From assembly GCA_963977185.1 (NCBI GenBank), contig CAXBNV010000008.1, positions 1-55,482 on the forward strand: 55,482 bases of DNA, given 5' to 3'. The DNA comes from CAXBNV01 sp963977185 (GTDB lineage Bacteria > Pseudomonadota > Gammaproteobacteria > JAGOUU01). The notes under the pieces are model-generated. The model was given only the letters and a program-made list of their open reading frames with translations. It did not search any database and was not told the origin of the DNA. The first letter of the stretch is position 1. Each line of letters opens with the position of its first letter. Position numbers and translations under genes: made by a program. Below, one piece after another: positions 24,935 to 33,911 of the stretch.

Positions 24935-25990
24935 ATGACTATGTCAGAAAGATTTGCAGATATATATTTAAATAAACGATTAGCAGGCATTGCAATAAAC
25001 GGTTGTTTGTTTGCTCTTCCTGGTTTATTTTTATTCGCTTTAATAACATCTGCATTCGTTATTTTGCGTCAAGGAATTAAAAGTGGATTAGCATTAGTGA
25101 TAGGCTCTTCTATTTTTGCATCTTTAATTTCTTTTATACTTTTTTATATTTTTGCAGGTAGTGATTCGCAAGATGTCGCATTGCTAAACTTTACTGATTT
25201 GATGTTGTACTACCTGGGTGTTAGTGCCTTAATTTTTATATTAGCAGCTATTTTAAGATATACAGTATCTTTTAAAGTAACTGTGCATTGTATGGTGTTT
25301 TTATTTGCATTTAGTACAATGGCGGTAGTTAATATTAGCTTTGTTAAGGAAAAATTGCATTCTGCAGTAGCAAGTCAGGTTGAGCGGACTGTTAAAAAAA
25401 TACAAGATCCAAGTACATTATCAGACAGCGAAGTTTACGATGTTGATTATCAAGCTAAAATGCAAGAAACGGTATCATCATTAAAAAATATTAGCGGTAA
25501 AGAATTTAATAATTATTATGCTTATTTAATTTTGGCATTTATGGTTATTTTGTTTGCTGTTAATTTTGGTTTATTATGCGCCGCAAGATATTGGCAATCA
25601 GCTCTATTTAATCCAGGAGGATTTGCAACAGAATTTACAGAGTTTAAAATATATAAATTTATATTATTAATTATTGGCGTTTCTGTTATAACAACAATAT
25701 TAGAAAAATTTAATATTATAAATTTATCATCTGCTCTAAATTATACTGTTTTTGTTGGGTTGCAAGCATTATATATAGTTAGTTTTATTGTTTTATTAAT
25801 ATCTGGCCTTGCATTTGTTCATTGGACAGTTAGAACTTTGAATCTAAGTTCAATGTATTTGTGGATGTTATATATAATGTTATTTTTTGTATATACATTT
25901 ATTGCTTGTGTGACAGCTTTAGTATTAATAAGCATATGCGATTCAGTTATAGATTTAAGAAAATTAGTTATTAAATATAAGAAGGGGTAA
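24935..25990 (+). CDS. Multi-pass membrane protein in the rpsR-rplI operon (DUF2232-like)
   Basis: A 351-aa integral membrane protein with about eight hydrophobic helices: three or four in the first 130 residues, a hydrophilic loop (about 135-190) and four more after it. Proteins of the DUF2232/YybS type often sit between rpsR and rplI in gammaproteobacteria, and the topology fits. Function is unknown; a flavin or substrate transport role has not been shown for this group. It is 5 nt before rplI, so co-translated with ribosomal proteins. Confidence 0.65.
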   Translation: MTMSERFADIYLNKRLAGIAINGCLFALPGLFLFALITSAFVILRQGIKSGLALVIGSSIFASLISFILFYIFAGSDSQDVALLNFTDLMLYYLGVSALIFILAAILRYTVSFKVTVHCMVFLFAFSTMAVVNISFVKEKLHSAVASQVERTVKKIQDPSTLSDSEVYDVDYQAKMQETVSSLKNISGKEFNNYYAYLILAFMVILFAVNFGLLCAARYWQSALFNPGGFATEFTEFKIYKFILLIIGVSVITTILEKFNIINLSSALNYTVFVGLQALYIVSFIVLLISGLAFVHWTVRTLNLSSMYLWMLYIMLFFVYTFIACVTALVLISICDSVIDLRKLVIKYKKG

Positions 25991-25995
25991 ATATA

Positions 25996-26445
25996 ATGCA
26001 ATTAGTATTATTAGAAAAAATTAAAAAACTAGGCAATTTAGGCGATATAGTTAAAGTAAAAACAGGTTATGCTAGAAATTTTTTGATTCCTAAAGGAAAA
26101 GCTGTTTTTGCAACTAAAGAAAATTTAGGCAAGTTTGAAGAAAGACGTTCTGAATTAGAGTCAAAAGCTGATTCTTTATTAAAACAAGCTCAAGAAAATA
26201 AAGCTAAAATTGAAAAATTGAATATTGAACTTAAAGTCAAAGCTTCTGATGAAGGTAGATTATATGGTTCAATCGGACCTAAAGACGTTATGTTAGCTAT
26301 GAAAGAGCATAATGTTGATGTTGAGAAACAGCATGTTGTTATGCCTCATGGCCTAATTAGACAAACAGGTGAGTTTGAAGTGGGTCTTCAGCTACATAGT
26401 GATATTCATTTAGATATTATAATTAATGTTCTTAGTGACAAATAA
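25996..26445 (+). CDS. rplI: 50S ribosomal protein L9
   Basis: L9 binds the L1-stalk base of 23S rRNA and helps keep the reading frame. The N-terminal domain MQLVLLEKIKKLGNLGDIV and VKTGYARNFLIPKGKA is joined by a long helix to the C-terminal domain with DEGRLYGSIGPKDV. The length (149 aa) is typical. AAGGGG precedes the ATG. Confidence 0.97.
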   Translation: MQLVLLEKIKKLGNLGDIVKVKTGYARNFLIPKGKAVFATKENLGKFEERRSELESKADSLLKQAQENKAKIEKLNIELKVKASDEGRLYGSIGPKDVMLAMKEHNVDVEKQHVVMPHGLIRQTGEFEVGLQLHSDIHLDIIINVLSDK

Positions 26446-26463
26446 TTATTTAAGATAATCATT

Positions 26464-27900
26464 ATGTCAGACGCTACATACAAAGATTATAAAAACAAGT
26501 CAAAAAAAGCTGAAGATAATAGCATGTCTAAAAGTTTAAAAGCTTTTTCTTCAGACATGCAAACGCCTCATTCAATTGAGGCGGAACAGGCTGTTTTAGG
26601 CGGTTTGATGCTAGCAACTGACGCATGGGATAAAATATCCCACATGGTAACTGAACAAGACTTTTTTGATAAAAAGCATAGAGTTTTGTTTAGAGCCATG
26701 GCTTCTCTTTCCGATAAAGGAAGTCCTTTAGATGTTGTCACTATTGCTGAAAGTCTTGAATTAACTAAAGAATTAGAAGATGTAGGTAGTGCCGCTTATT
26801 TAATAGAAATAGCTAAAAATACCCCAAGTGCTGCTAATATTATTGCTTATTCAGATATTGTTAGGCAAAGATCAGTTTTTAGGCAATTAATTGCTATTGC
26901 CCACCAAATAGCTGAGCAGGCTTATTTTCCTAATGGCAAATCAATTGTTGAAATTTTAGATGTAGCTGAGAAAAAAATATTTGAAATATCGCGACAAGAT
27001 TTTCGTGGCTCTGGCCCTCTAAGTATTAGAGATGTTCTTGTTGATACCGTTGAAAAAATTGATAAACTTTACTCATCAAATGAGACTATTACTGGAACAT
27101 CAACTAATTTTGATGATTTAGATAATATGACATCAGGGTTACAAGAAGGAGATTTAGTTATAGTTGCAGGTAGACCATCTATGGGTAAAACTACTTTTGC
27201 AATGAACATAGGTGAATCTGTTGCTTTGAATCATCCAAATAATCCTGTTTTAATATTTAGTATGGAGATGCCTGCAGATTCTTTAGCAATGCGTATGATC
27301 GCATCTATTGGCAGGATAGATCAGACTAAAGTCAGATCAGGAAAGCTAACTGATGATGATTGGCCAAAATTTTCATCAGCAGTATCACAACTTTCTGAAA
27401 CGAAGATGTTGATTGATGATACTCCAGCTTTATCGCCAACAGAATTAAGATCAAGAGCAAGACGTATAGTAAAAGAGCACGGGCAATTAAAATTAATTGT
27501 TATTGATTATCTTCAGCTAATGCAAATGAATGGCGGCTCTGAAAATAGAGCTAGTGAGATATCAGAAATTTCTCGATCTTTAAAAGCTCTTGCAAAAGAA
27601 TTAAAAGTTCCAGTTATCGCATTATCACAGTTAAATCGAGAGTTAGAGAAAAGACCGAATAAAAGACCTTACATGTCAGATTTAAGAGAATCAGGCGCAA
27701 TTGAGCAAGATGCCGATTTGATTATCTTTATTTATAGAGATGAAGTATATAATGAAGACAGCCCTGATAAAGGTACAGCAGAAATTATTATTGGTAAACA
27801 AAGAAATGGTCCGATAGGAACTGCACGGTTAGTTTTTTCAGGTCAATTATCTAAGTTCGAAAACTTTGCTGGGGGGTACTCTGAAGGCTATAATGAATAA
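26464..27900 (+). CDS. dnaB: Replicative DNA helicase
   Basis: DnaB is the hexameric 5'-to-3' helicase that unwinds the replication fork and binds DnaG. The N-terminal helical domain begins at HSIEAEQAVLGGLML; the RecA-like motor has the Walker A GRPSMGKTTFAMN (about residues 237-249), Walker B LIVIDYLQLM and LNRELEKRPNKRPYMSDLRESG. The length (478 aa) is normal and no intein is seen. It directly follows rplI, as in many gammaproteobacteria. Confidence 0.96.
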   Translation: MSDATYKDYKNKSKKAEDNSMSKSLKAFSSDMQTPHSIEAEQAVLGGLMLATDAWDKISHMVTEQDFFDKKHRVLFRAMASLSDKGSPLDVVTIAESLELTKELEDVGSAAYLIEIAKNTPSAANIIAYSDIVRQRSVFRQLIAIAHQIAEQAYFPNGKSIVEILDVAEKKIFEISRQDFRGSGPLSIRDVLVDTVEKIDKLYSSNETITGTSTNFDDLDNMTSGLQEGDLVIVAGRPSMGKTTFAMNIGESVALNHPNNPVLIFSMEMPADSLAMRMIASIGRIDQTKVRSGKLTDDDWPKFSSAVSQLSETKMLIDDTPALSPTELRSRARRIVKEHGQLKLIVIDYLQLMQMNGGSENRASEISEISRSLKALAKELKVPVIALSQLNRELEKRPNKRPYMSDLRESGAIEQDADLIIFIYRDEVYNEDSPDKGTAEIIIGKQRNGPIGTARLVFSGQLSKFENFAGGYSEGYNE

Positions 27901-27926
27901 TTATAGCTATTAAAAATGGTAACTAA

Positions 27927-29048
27927 ATGCGAACTGCAATTATTGAATTGTCTAAAGATGCCTTACTTCATAATATAAAATTTATTAAGAATAAAATAGG
28001 CAAAGCTAATATTATGGCTATGTTAAAAGCTGATGCATACGGCCATGATTCTGTTCAAATATCAAAAATTTTACAAGACAATGCAAAAGACCTAATTGGC
28101 CTTATTGGTGTTGCAAGAATAAAAGAAGCTTTAATTTTAAAGCAATCAGGAATAAATATACCTATAGTTTTAATTCAAGGTATTTTAAGTCAAGAAGAGC
28201 TAAATTTAGCGGTAAAAAATAATTTTTCTGTAGTCATATATAATAACTATCAATTAGAATTATTAAGTAATTTACCTAATAATTCTTTGTGTAAAATATG
28301 GCTTAAATTTGACACAGGGATGAATCGATTGGGTTTTCGTGTAATTAATAATAAGAAATTAAATACATCAAGTTTAAGTAGCATCAAACAAGTAATTGAT
28401 AATTTGCATTTAGCAAAGAAAATAGATTTTGATGTGGGATTAATGTCACATTTTTCATGTGCAGCAGATTCTGATAGCAATATAACATTAATGCAGCGTC
28501 ATCATTTTAAGATTTTGGCAAACAACTGGAATGGCTCTAAGAGCATAGCTAATTCTGCAGCTATATTATCACAAGATGATTCTTATTATGAGTGGGTAAG
28601 ACCAGGAATCATGTTATATGGAATATCTCCGTTTGAAAAAAAAACAGGGATTAATTTAGGCTTAAAACCGGTGATGAGTTTTAAAGCTTTTATATTAGAT
28701 GTTAAGTTATTACACAAAGGTGACTATGTTGGTTATGGAGCAAAGTATTGTTGTCCAAAAGATATCAAAGCTGCGGTAATATCGGTTGGTTATGGAGATG
28801 GTTACCCTTGGTCAGATAATAGCAAAAGCTATGTGTTTTATAAAGATAGAAAATTAAGGATATTAGGCGCAATTTCGATGGACATGATGGTTGTTGATTG
28901 TAGTGATATACCTGATATATCTATCGGTGATAAAGTAGAACTTTGGGGTAATAATATACCCGTTGAAAAAATAGCACATATTTTTAATACAATTCCATAT
29001 GAATTAATAACAAAGATTACATCAAGAGTTGATAAAGTAATTATTTAG
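27927..29048 (+). CDS. alr: Alanine racemase
   Basis: Alr makes D-alanine for peptidoglycan using pyridoxal phosphate. The PLP lysine motif MLKADAYGHD (about residues 30-39) and the C-terminal ISMDMMVVDCSDIP are present, along with GYGAKYCCPKD. The length (373 aa) is typical and the dnaB-alr order is common. Its stop codon overlaps the stop of the opposing T6SS gene by 4 nt, so the T6SS island abuts it directly. Confidence 0.94.
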   Translation: MRTAIIELSKDALLHNIKFIKNKIGKANIMAMLKADAYGHDSVQISKILQDNAKDLIGLIGVARIKEALILKQSGINIPIVLIQGILSQEELNLAVKNNFSVVIYNNYQLELLSNLPNNSLCKIWLKFDTGMNRLGFRVINNKKLNTSSLSSIKQVIDNLHLAKKIDFDVGLMSHFSCAADSDSNITLMQRHHFKILANNWNGSKSIANSAAILSQDDSYYEWVRPGIMLYGISPFEKKTGINLGLKPVMSFKAFILDVKLLHKGDYVGYGAKYCCPKDIKAAVISVGYGDGYPWSDNSKSYVFYKDRKLRILGAISMDMMVVDCSDIPDISIGDKVELWGNNIPVEKIAHIFNTIPYELITKITSRVDKVII

Positions 29049-29818
29049 TTTATTAAAAAAGGCATGGCATGATAATTAGCATCTAAGAAAAAAGGAAGTC
29101 TTGCTATAGGAGTATTTAAAGTAGTGTTTTTTTTATTTATATAAATGTTATTAAAACTTTTAATATGAATTATCTTAAATGAAATTTGATTATTTACTTT
29201 CAATAATTTTAATTTTTGACTAAATTGTTTTTTAAGTTCTATCACAGAAAGATTATTATCTGTATATATTAAAATATCACAATATAACTTTATAGTTTGA
29301 GTGTGATTACTATAATCATTAGTTTTATTTGTTTTTTTCCCAATAGTCAAAATAGGCTTATAAAAATTACCAAATGATTTTGTATATTTAAATTTAACTT
29401 TTATTTTATATTCATGAAATAAATTTTTAATAAAATTTTCCATATAACACAAAGTAAAGTTTTTATTATTATAAATAACAGAGAAAGTAACATTAGGATT
29501 TATTATATTCAATAACATTATATTATTCACTTTAGATATTTTATTGATTATCTCCCCATATAAATTTGTGTTTTTAATATCTATTTTATTAAGCAATAAT
29601 TTTAGATTTACTGATATAGGAAAATTTAAAAATATAATAATTTCATTGCTTTCAAAAATAATATTTTCAAATATTGATGAGTTAGATTTTAATGAAACAT
29701 TTGGTTGAAACGTCAAGCACGAAAAATCAGTTACATTTAAAAATTTCATAAAATTTAAAAAACTTATCAAGTCAAAGTTTTTGATATGTTTTTTCAGATA
29801 TTTTTTTGCTAAAGTCAT
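29045..29818 (-). CDS. tssG: Probable T6SS baseplate protein TssG
   Basis: A 257-aa, very Asn/Lys/Ile-rich protein. The N-terminal half has the TssG pattern: a short helix ending in FLNFMKFL, then LTFQPNVSLKSNSSIFENI and a hydrophobic EIIIFLNF strand, like the 'RFRPxxSLxF...' start of TssG. The middle and end show alternating strands and a final LPFFLDANYHAMPF. TssG sits with TssF and TssK in the baseplate wedge. It is the only T6SS gene on the minus strand, divergent from the tssM-like gene and tail-to-tail with alr. The match is weak, so the name is tentative. Confidence 0.45.
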   Translation of the reverse strand: MTLAKKYLKKHIKNFDLISFLNFMKFLNVTDFSCLTFQPNVSLKSNSSIFENIIFESNEIIIFLNFPISVNLKLLLNKIDIKNTNLYGEIINKISKVNNIMLLNIINPNVTFSVIYNNKNFTLCYMENFIKNLFHEYKIKVKFKYTKSFGNFYKPILTIGKKTNKTNDYSNHTQTIKLYCDILIYTDNNLSVIELKKQFSQKLKLLKVNNQISFKIIHIKSFNNIYINKKNTTLNTPIARLPFFLDANYHAMPFLIN

Positions 29819-29894
29819 TTTAGATACTAGTGTTTTTGAACAAATAGTGTATCATGAACTGAATTAATAATAACAATAATAATAAGAAGCTAAA

Positions 29895-30026
29895 ATGAAA
29901 AATTTAAATATCTATACAAATTATAATACAGTTTTATTATATTTATCAAAGTTAAGCATTGATATTTCTAATGACCATGATGATTTTTTCAATGAAATAG
30001 AACTCCATGATTTTTTATTCATTTAA
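29895..30026 (+). CDS. Possible 43-aa protein at the head of the T6SS operon
   Basis: A short ORF beginning MKNLNIYTNYNTVLLYLSKL and ending in acidic EIELHDFLFI. It has no signal peptide or lipobox, so it is not an obvious TssJ. It ends 12 nt before the tssM-like start. In such AT-rich DNA a 43-codon ORF is modest evidence, but its tight spacing suggests it may be translated with the operon. Confidence 0.3.
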   Translation: MKNLNIYTNYNTVLLYLSKLSIDISNDHDDFFNEIELHDFLFI

Positions 30027-30038
30027 AGTTTATTTAAA

Positions 30039-31229
30039 ATGATGGACTTGATTCTAAAGCCCCTTTTATCAGTTTTTGTAATAATTAGCTCTTTGAAGTT
30101 TTTAATAGATATTATTACTTTTATTAAAAGTAAAAGCATTAATTTTAATATAAGATTTAAACAAAAAACTAATGAAGAATTACAAAAATACAAAGTATTT
30201 ATAAATAATTTAAAACTAAATTTTAAAGAAAAATTTAAGTTAAAATTTAAGTTATATATTATTAATTATTATTTACATAATAAAGAAAGTACGCATAGTA
30301 ATGAAAAATTTAATTTAAATGATAATCAAGTCATAACTATTAACTTTACTAAAACAGATATTTTATCAGATTTATTTTTAAAAAAAACATTAAAAAAATT
30401 CAGGAAAACCACATTAATATTTCATATAGACTTAGATTGTTTTAATAATTTAGATGTAAATGCTAATGCTATAAATAAGATACTAAATTATTATATTAAT
30501 TATAGAGTAAAAACTATTTTTTTGATTTCTGGGGCGCTGGATGATTTTAATGTAACTTTAAATAAAGAAAGCTCAATAGATATAAAGCAAGTCATAAAAA
30601 GCAAATTATCAGACTTGTTAGATAGTAGTTTAGTAACTTTACAGGCCTATGAATTATTAGATTTATATAAAAAGACAAAAGATCTTTATGACTTTTTGAA
30701 TGAAATTAATGTTACAAATAAAACACAAATTAACTTTTTTAAAAATCATAAACAAAATAATTTTATATTAAATAATAAAAAAGATAAATCTAAATATGTT
30801 AAAAACATATATGCTTTTAGTGGATTTATATTGACTATTTTTACAATTATTTATGGAAATCTTAGTGAAACAAATAGAGAATCAATTAATAAAGTAAAAT
30901 ACCATCAGTTACCTCAAGATGTATGGCAACATCAAAATAATGACTTTAATAGATTTCTTGAAAGTTATTATAAGAAAAAAATATCTGTAAAAAATAATAA
31001 AAATAAAAACAAAAATGCAAAACAGAATTACGTCTCGAATTTGAAATTTGATTTGGAAAAAACAGGCAAATACACACTTGAAAAGAAGCAACCTAAATCC
31101 ATGTTTGAAAAAATATTGCAAAAAGAAAAGTCATCTGTTGGCATTGTATTAGAGCATGAATCATATGCTGAATCTAATTATAAATTAGAGCCTCCATTTT
31201 TAGTTTTATCTAATAATTTTAATAAGTAA
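30039..31229 (+). CDS. tssM: Miniature TssM/IcmF-like T6SS membrane protein (PdpB-like)
   Basis: TssM spans the inner membrane and, with TssL, forms the T6SS membrane complex. This 396-aa protein has one TM near residues 5-25, a cytoplasmic part, a second TM (about 255-274, NIYAFSGFILTIFTIIYG) and a periplasmic tail of about 120 residues. The segment TLIFHIDLDCFNNLD...KTIFLISGALDDFN (about 125-170) resembles the IcmF cytoplasmic domain, but no Walker A motif is present. Typical TssM proteins exceed 1,000 residues, so the large periplasmic domain is missing. No further TssM piece follows before tssB. It could be a reduced form or a remnant. Confidence 0.55.
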   Translation: MMDLILKPLLSVFVIISSLKFLIDIITFIKSKSINFNIRFKQKTNEELQKYKVFINNLKLNFKEKFKLKFKLYIINYYLHNKESTHSNEKFNLNDNQVITINFTKTDILSDLFLKKTLKKFRKTTLIFHIDLDCFNNLDVNANAINKILNYYINYRVKTIFLISGALDDFNVTLNKESSIDIKQVIKSKLSDLLDSSLVTLQAYELLDLYKKTKDLYDFLNEINVTNKTQINFFKNHKQNNFILNNKKDKSKYVKNIYAFSGFILTIFTIIYGNLSETNRESINKVKYHQLPQDVWQHQNNDFNRFLESYYKKKISVKNNKNKNKNAKQNYVSNLKFDLEKTGKYTLEKKQPKSMFEKILQKEKSSVGIVLEHESYAESNYKLEPPFLVLSNNFNK

Positions 31230-31312
31230 AAAATTAAAATTTAAGATTTTAAAAGTTTGAAAAAAAGATATTTTTCTATAGAATGTTTGAAAATAATATA
31301 AAGAGGAAGTTT

Positions 31313-31825
31313 ATGCAAATTCAAGATGAATTACCAAAATCACGAATAACATTACGTTACCCAACAAGTATTGACGGTATTAAAGAAAATAAAGAGTTGC
31401 CTTTAAGATTATTGTTTTTGGGGGATCTTTCTAAAGGCACCTCAAAAGACAGAGCGCAAAATTTTGAAGATAGAAAGGTAAGGAATCTTAATTCTAAAGG
31501 TTTAGATGTTTTATTAAAAGAGATGAGTCCAAGTCTAAATATAGATGTTTTAAATAAAATAGATCCTAAAAATAATCAAAATATAAATGTTAATATTGAT
31601 ATAAACAGCATGAACTCATTTTCTCCTGAATCAATAGCTGAAAATGTTCCAAAAATAAAATCATTATTATTAATAAAGAAACTATTATTAGAATTATTAT
31701 CGCTGATTGATAATAAAAAAGATTTCAAAAGAACTATTGTTGAAATCTTTAAACATAAAGATAAAGTTGAAAGTTTAAAAAAAGTTTTACAAAAATTTGA
31801 TGAATTAAAGCTGCCTAAAGAATAA
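31313..31825 (+). CDS. tssB: T6SS sheath protein TssB (IglA-like)
   Basis: TssB pairs with TssC to build the contractile sheath around the tube. The signature ITLRYPTSIDGIKENKELPL and then RLLFLGDLSKG (about residues 10-40) and the C-terminal IDINSMNSFSPESIAENVPK are characteristic. I prefer ATG 31313, which has GAGGAAG 6 nt upstream, over an ATG at 31283, which would add 10 residues. The product is 170 aa, as in other TssB proteins. It is 30 nt before tssC. Confidence 0.9.
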   Translation: MQIQDELPKSRITLRYPTSIDGIKENKELPLRLLFLGDLSKGTSKDRAQNFEDRKVRNLNSKGLDVLLKEMSPSLNIDVLNKIDPKNNQNINVNIDINSMNSFSPESIAENVPKIKSLLLIKKLLLELLSLIDNKKDFKRTIVEIFKHKDKVESLKKVLQKFDELKLPKE

Positions 31826-31852
31826 TTATAAAAATAATATTAAAAAGGAATA

Positions 31853-33319
31853 ATGATGGAAGTTGCTTTAGATTTAGTGGACCTATTAAAATCTGCTAAT
31901 ATCGAAAATTATAATCCTGATATAGATAGAATAACTAATTTAAATAAATCGTTAATTGAAAATAATAATGATTCATATGATGATAGGTTACTTTTAAGTA
32001 TTGCAGCGCTTGTAATTAATTTAGATGAATCTGAGATAGAGTTAGGTTTTAATAAAAGTATTATTTTAAAACTTATATCAAATATAGAATCTGTTATTAC
32101 ATCTCAAATTAATGAAATTATCCATCATCAAGATTTTAAAGAAATAGAGTCTATATGGTTATCGTTACAAGATATTTTAAATTCAGTACCTAATAATTCT
32201 AATGTTATCTTAGATTTGCTTGATGTTACAAAGGATGAGCTTCTTGAAGACTTTGAATGTAATTTAGTCGATATGACAGGAAGTAGTTTATTTAATAAAA
32301 CTTATACAAGTGAATATGATCAGTATGGAGGTAAGCCATATGGAGCTATAATTGGATTATATGATTTTAATTTTAATCCCCAAGATGAGTTTATTATAAG
32401 AAGTATGGCAAATCTTGCTAATGCAAACCATTCACCTTTTATTTCTCAGGTTGGCCCACAGTTTTTTGGTTGTAATGATATAGAAGAGCTGTCTAGTATT
32501 AAAGATTTATCAGGTATTTTAGATCACCCAAAATATAGCACTTGGAATGAATTTAGAGATACTCAAGAGGCGGCTTACGTAGGGTTAACTTTGCCTAAAT
32601 ATATGCTACGAGTACCACATAAAACAGAGTTTTTTCAAGAAAGTGTGACAAGTTATGAAAAAGAAAATTTTGTCTGGGGTTACTCATCGATTTTATTTGC
32701 AAAAAATATGATTAAATCTTTTATTAACACAGGTTGGTGTCAGTATATAAGAGGGCCTAAAGGAGGTGGAATGATTTCTGGGCTGCCAGTATATAGTTTT
32801 GATTTTTTAGGTCATGATGAAGTTAAAATACCTGTAGAGTTTGCTATACCTGATTATAAAGAGTACGAGTTGGCAAAATGTGGGTTTATGCCCTTGGTAT
32901 ATCAAAAAGGCACAGGAAATGCCTGTTTTTTCAGTTGCCAATCTGTAAAAAGAGCTGGAAAATTTGTTGATAAATTTGATAGTCAAAATTCAGAAATGGT
33001 TACTAATTTATCTTATACCTTATCTATTACCAGAGTAGCGCATTATATTAAAAGAATGATGCGGGATAATATAGGGGCTAATGCTGATGCTGCATATATA
33101 GAGAAATCTTTGAATGAATGGATTATGAAATATGTAACTGAAATTAACAATCCAGATGAGGTCAGCTTAAAGTTATATCCATTTAAACAAGCAGAAGTAA
33201 CAGTTAAAAAAACACAACATGAAATAGGTTGGTATGATTGTGAGATAAAAGTTTTGCCTCATATTCAGTTTGAAGGTATGGAAGTAATGTTACGTTTAGA
33301 AACTAGATTATCAGCATAA
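31853..33319 (+). CDS. tssC: T6SS sheath protein TssC (IglB-like)
   Basis: TssC is the large sheath subunit. Signatures are strong: INEIIHHQDFKEIESIWLSLQ (in two pieces), then YTSEYDQYGGKPYGAIIGLY, FISQVGPQFFG, EAAYVGLTLPKYMLRVPH and YIRGPKGGGMISGLPV. The 488-aa length is typical. Two ATGs in tandem (31853 and 31856) follow an AAGGA; the second has better spacing. It is one of the best-conserved genes of the island and less extreme in composition than tssK or tssF. Confidence 0.95.
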   Translation: MMEVALDLVDLLKSANIENYNPDIDRITNLNKSLIENNNDSYDDRLLLSIAALVINLDESEIELGFNKSIILKLISNIESVITSQINEIIHHQDFKEIESIWLSLQDILNSVPNNSNVILDLLDVTKDELLEDFECNLVDMTGSSLFNKTYTSEYDQYGGKPYGAIIGLYDFNFNPQDEFIIRSMANLANANHSPFISQVGPQFFGCNDIEELSSIKDLSGILDHPKYSTWNEFRDTQEAAYVGLTLPKYMLRVPHKTEFFQESVTSYEKENFVWGYSSILFAKNMIKSFINTGWCQYIRGPKGGGMISGLPVYSFDFLGHDEVKIPVEFAIPDYKEYELAKCGFMPLVYQKGTGNACFFSCQSVKRAGKFVDKFDSQNSEMVTNLSYTLSITRVAHYIKRMMRDNIGANADAAYIEKSLNEWIMKYVTEINNPDEVSLKLYPFKQAEVTVKKTQHEIGWYDCEIKVLPHIQFEGMEVMLRLETRLSA

Positions 33320-33346
33320 TTATTAAAGTTGAGGAGAAATAATAAA

Positions 33347-33910
33347 TTGGCTAAGTTAAGTAAAGTATGTAGTATTGATCAAGCATTTAATTTTAAACAG
33401 GATATGCAAAGTCCAATTGGTCATATGGAATATTTAAAAATTGGAGCTAAAGAATTTTTTACTGACCTTGAGCTTATTAATCCGTTGAATAATAAATCAG
33501 AAAAAATTGTTGGGCCTGTTGCCAATATTCATTGGGATGGTGGTAAAGCAAATCCTTTAAGAGTGTCTTTTAATATATCAACAAAAAATAAACAGCAAGC
33601 ATCAGAGTTAATTTTTTCAGAGTTAAGTAATATATCTGTTGAATTTAGATTTGTTATATATGACTATGATCCTGTCAAAAAAGCATATTATCCATGTTTC
33701 CACGTTGAAGACAACTTAAAGGGAATTATTAATAAACATTATGATGAGCTTGCAATTAATATTAATGATTCTGCATCAATAGAAGTTACATCACCTAAAA
33801 ATTATACTTTAGATATTGAAATTGCTCCTCAGCCAGAGCAGCAAATTTTAGCTATGGCATTTTCACAAACAGCCAAAATGGCAAAAGAGTGGGGCGTAGC
33901 ATCATTTTAG
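33347..33910 (+). CDS. Putative T6SS tube protein (Hcp-like by position)
   Basis: A 187-aa protein, mostly beta strands with a C-terminal helix (QTAKMAKEWG), encoded directly after tssC, where the tube gene hcp (iglC in Francisella) usually lies. Sequence such as IVGPVANIHWDGGKANPLRV followed by FNISTKNKQQASELIFSELS is not one I recognise as classical Hcp or IglC. I start it at TTG 33347 because GAGGAG (33331-33336) fits it; a TTG at 33329 would begin before that site. The tube role is an inference from gene order and fold impression. Confidence 0.5.
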   Translation: MAKLSKVCSIDQAFNFKQDMQSPIGHMEYLKIGAKEFFTDLELINPLNNKSEKIVGPVANIHWDGGKANPLRVSFNISTKNKQQASELIFSELSNISVEFRFVIYDYDPVKKAYYPCFHVEDNLKGIINKHYDELAININDSASIEVTSPKNYTLDIEIAPQPEQQILAMAFSQTAKMAKEWGVASF

Positions 33911-33911
33911 T

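Noticed and set aside
29819..30038. Possible TssJ lipoprotein in the T6SS divergent gap
   Set aside because: The only short ORF there has no signal peptide or lipobox cysteine.
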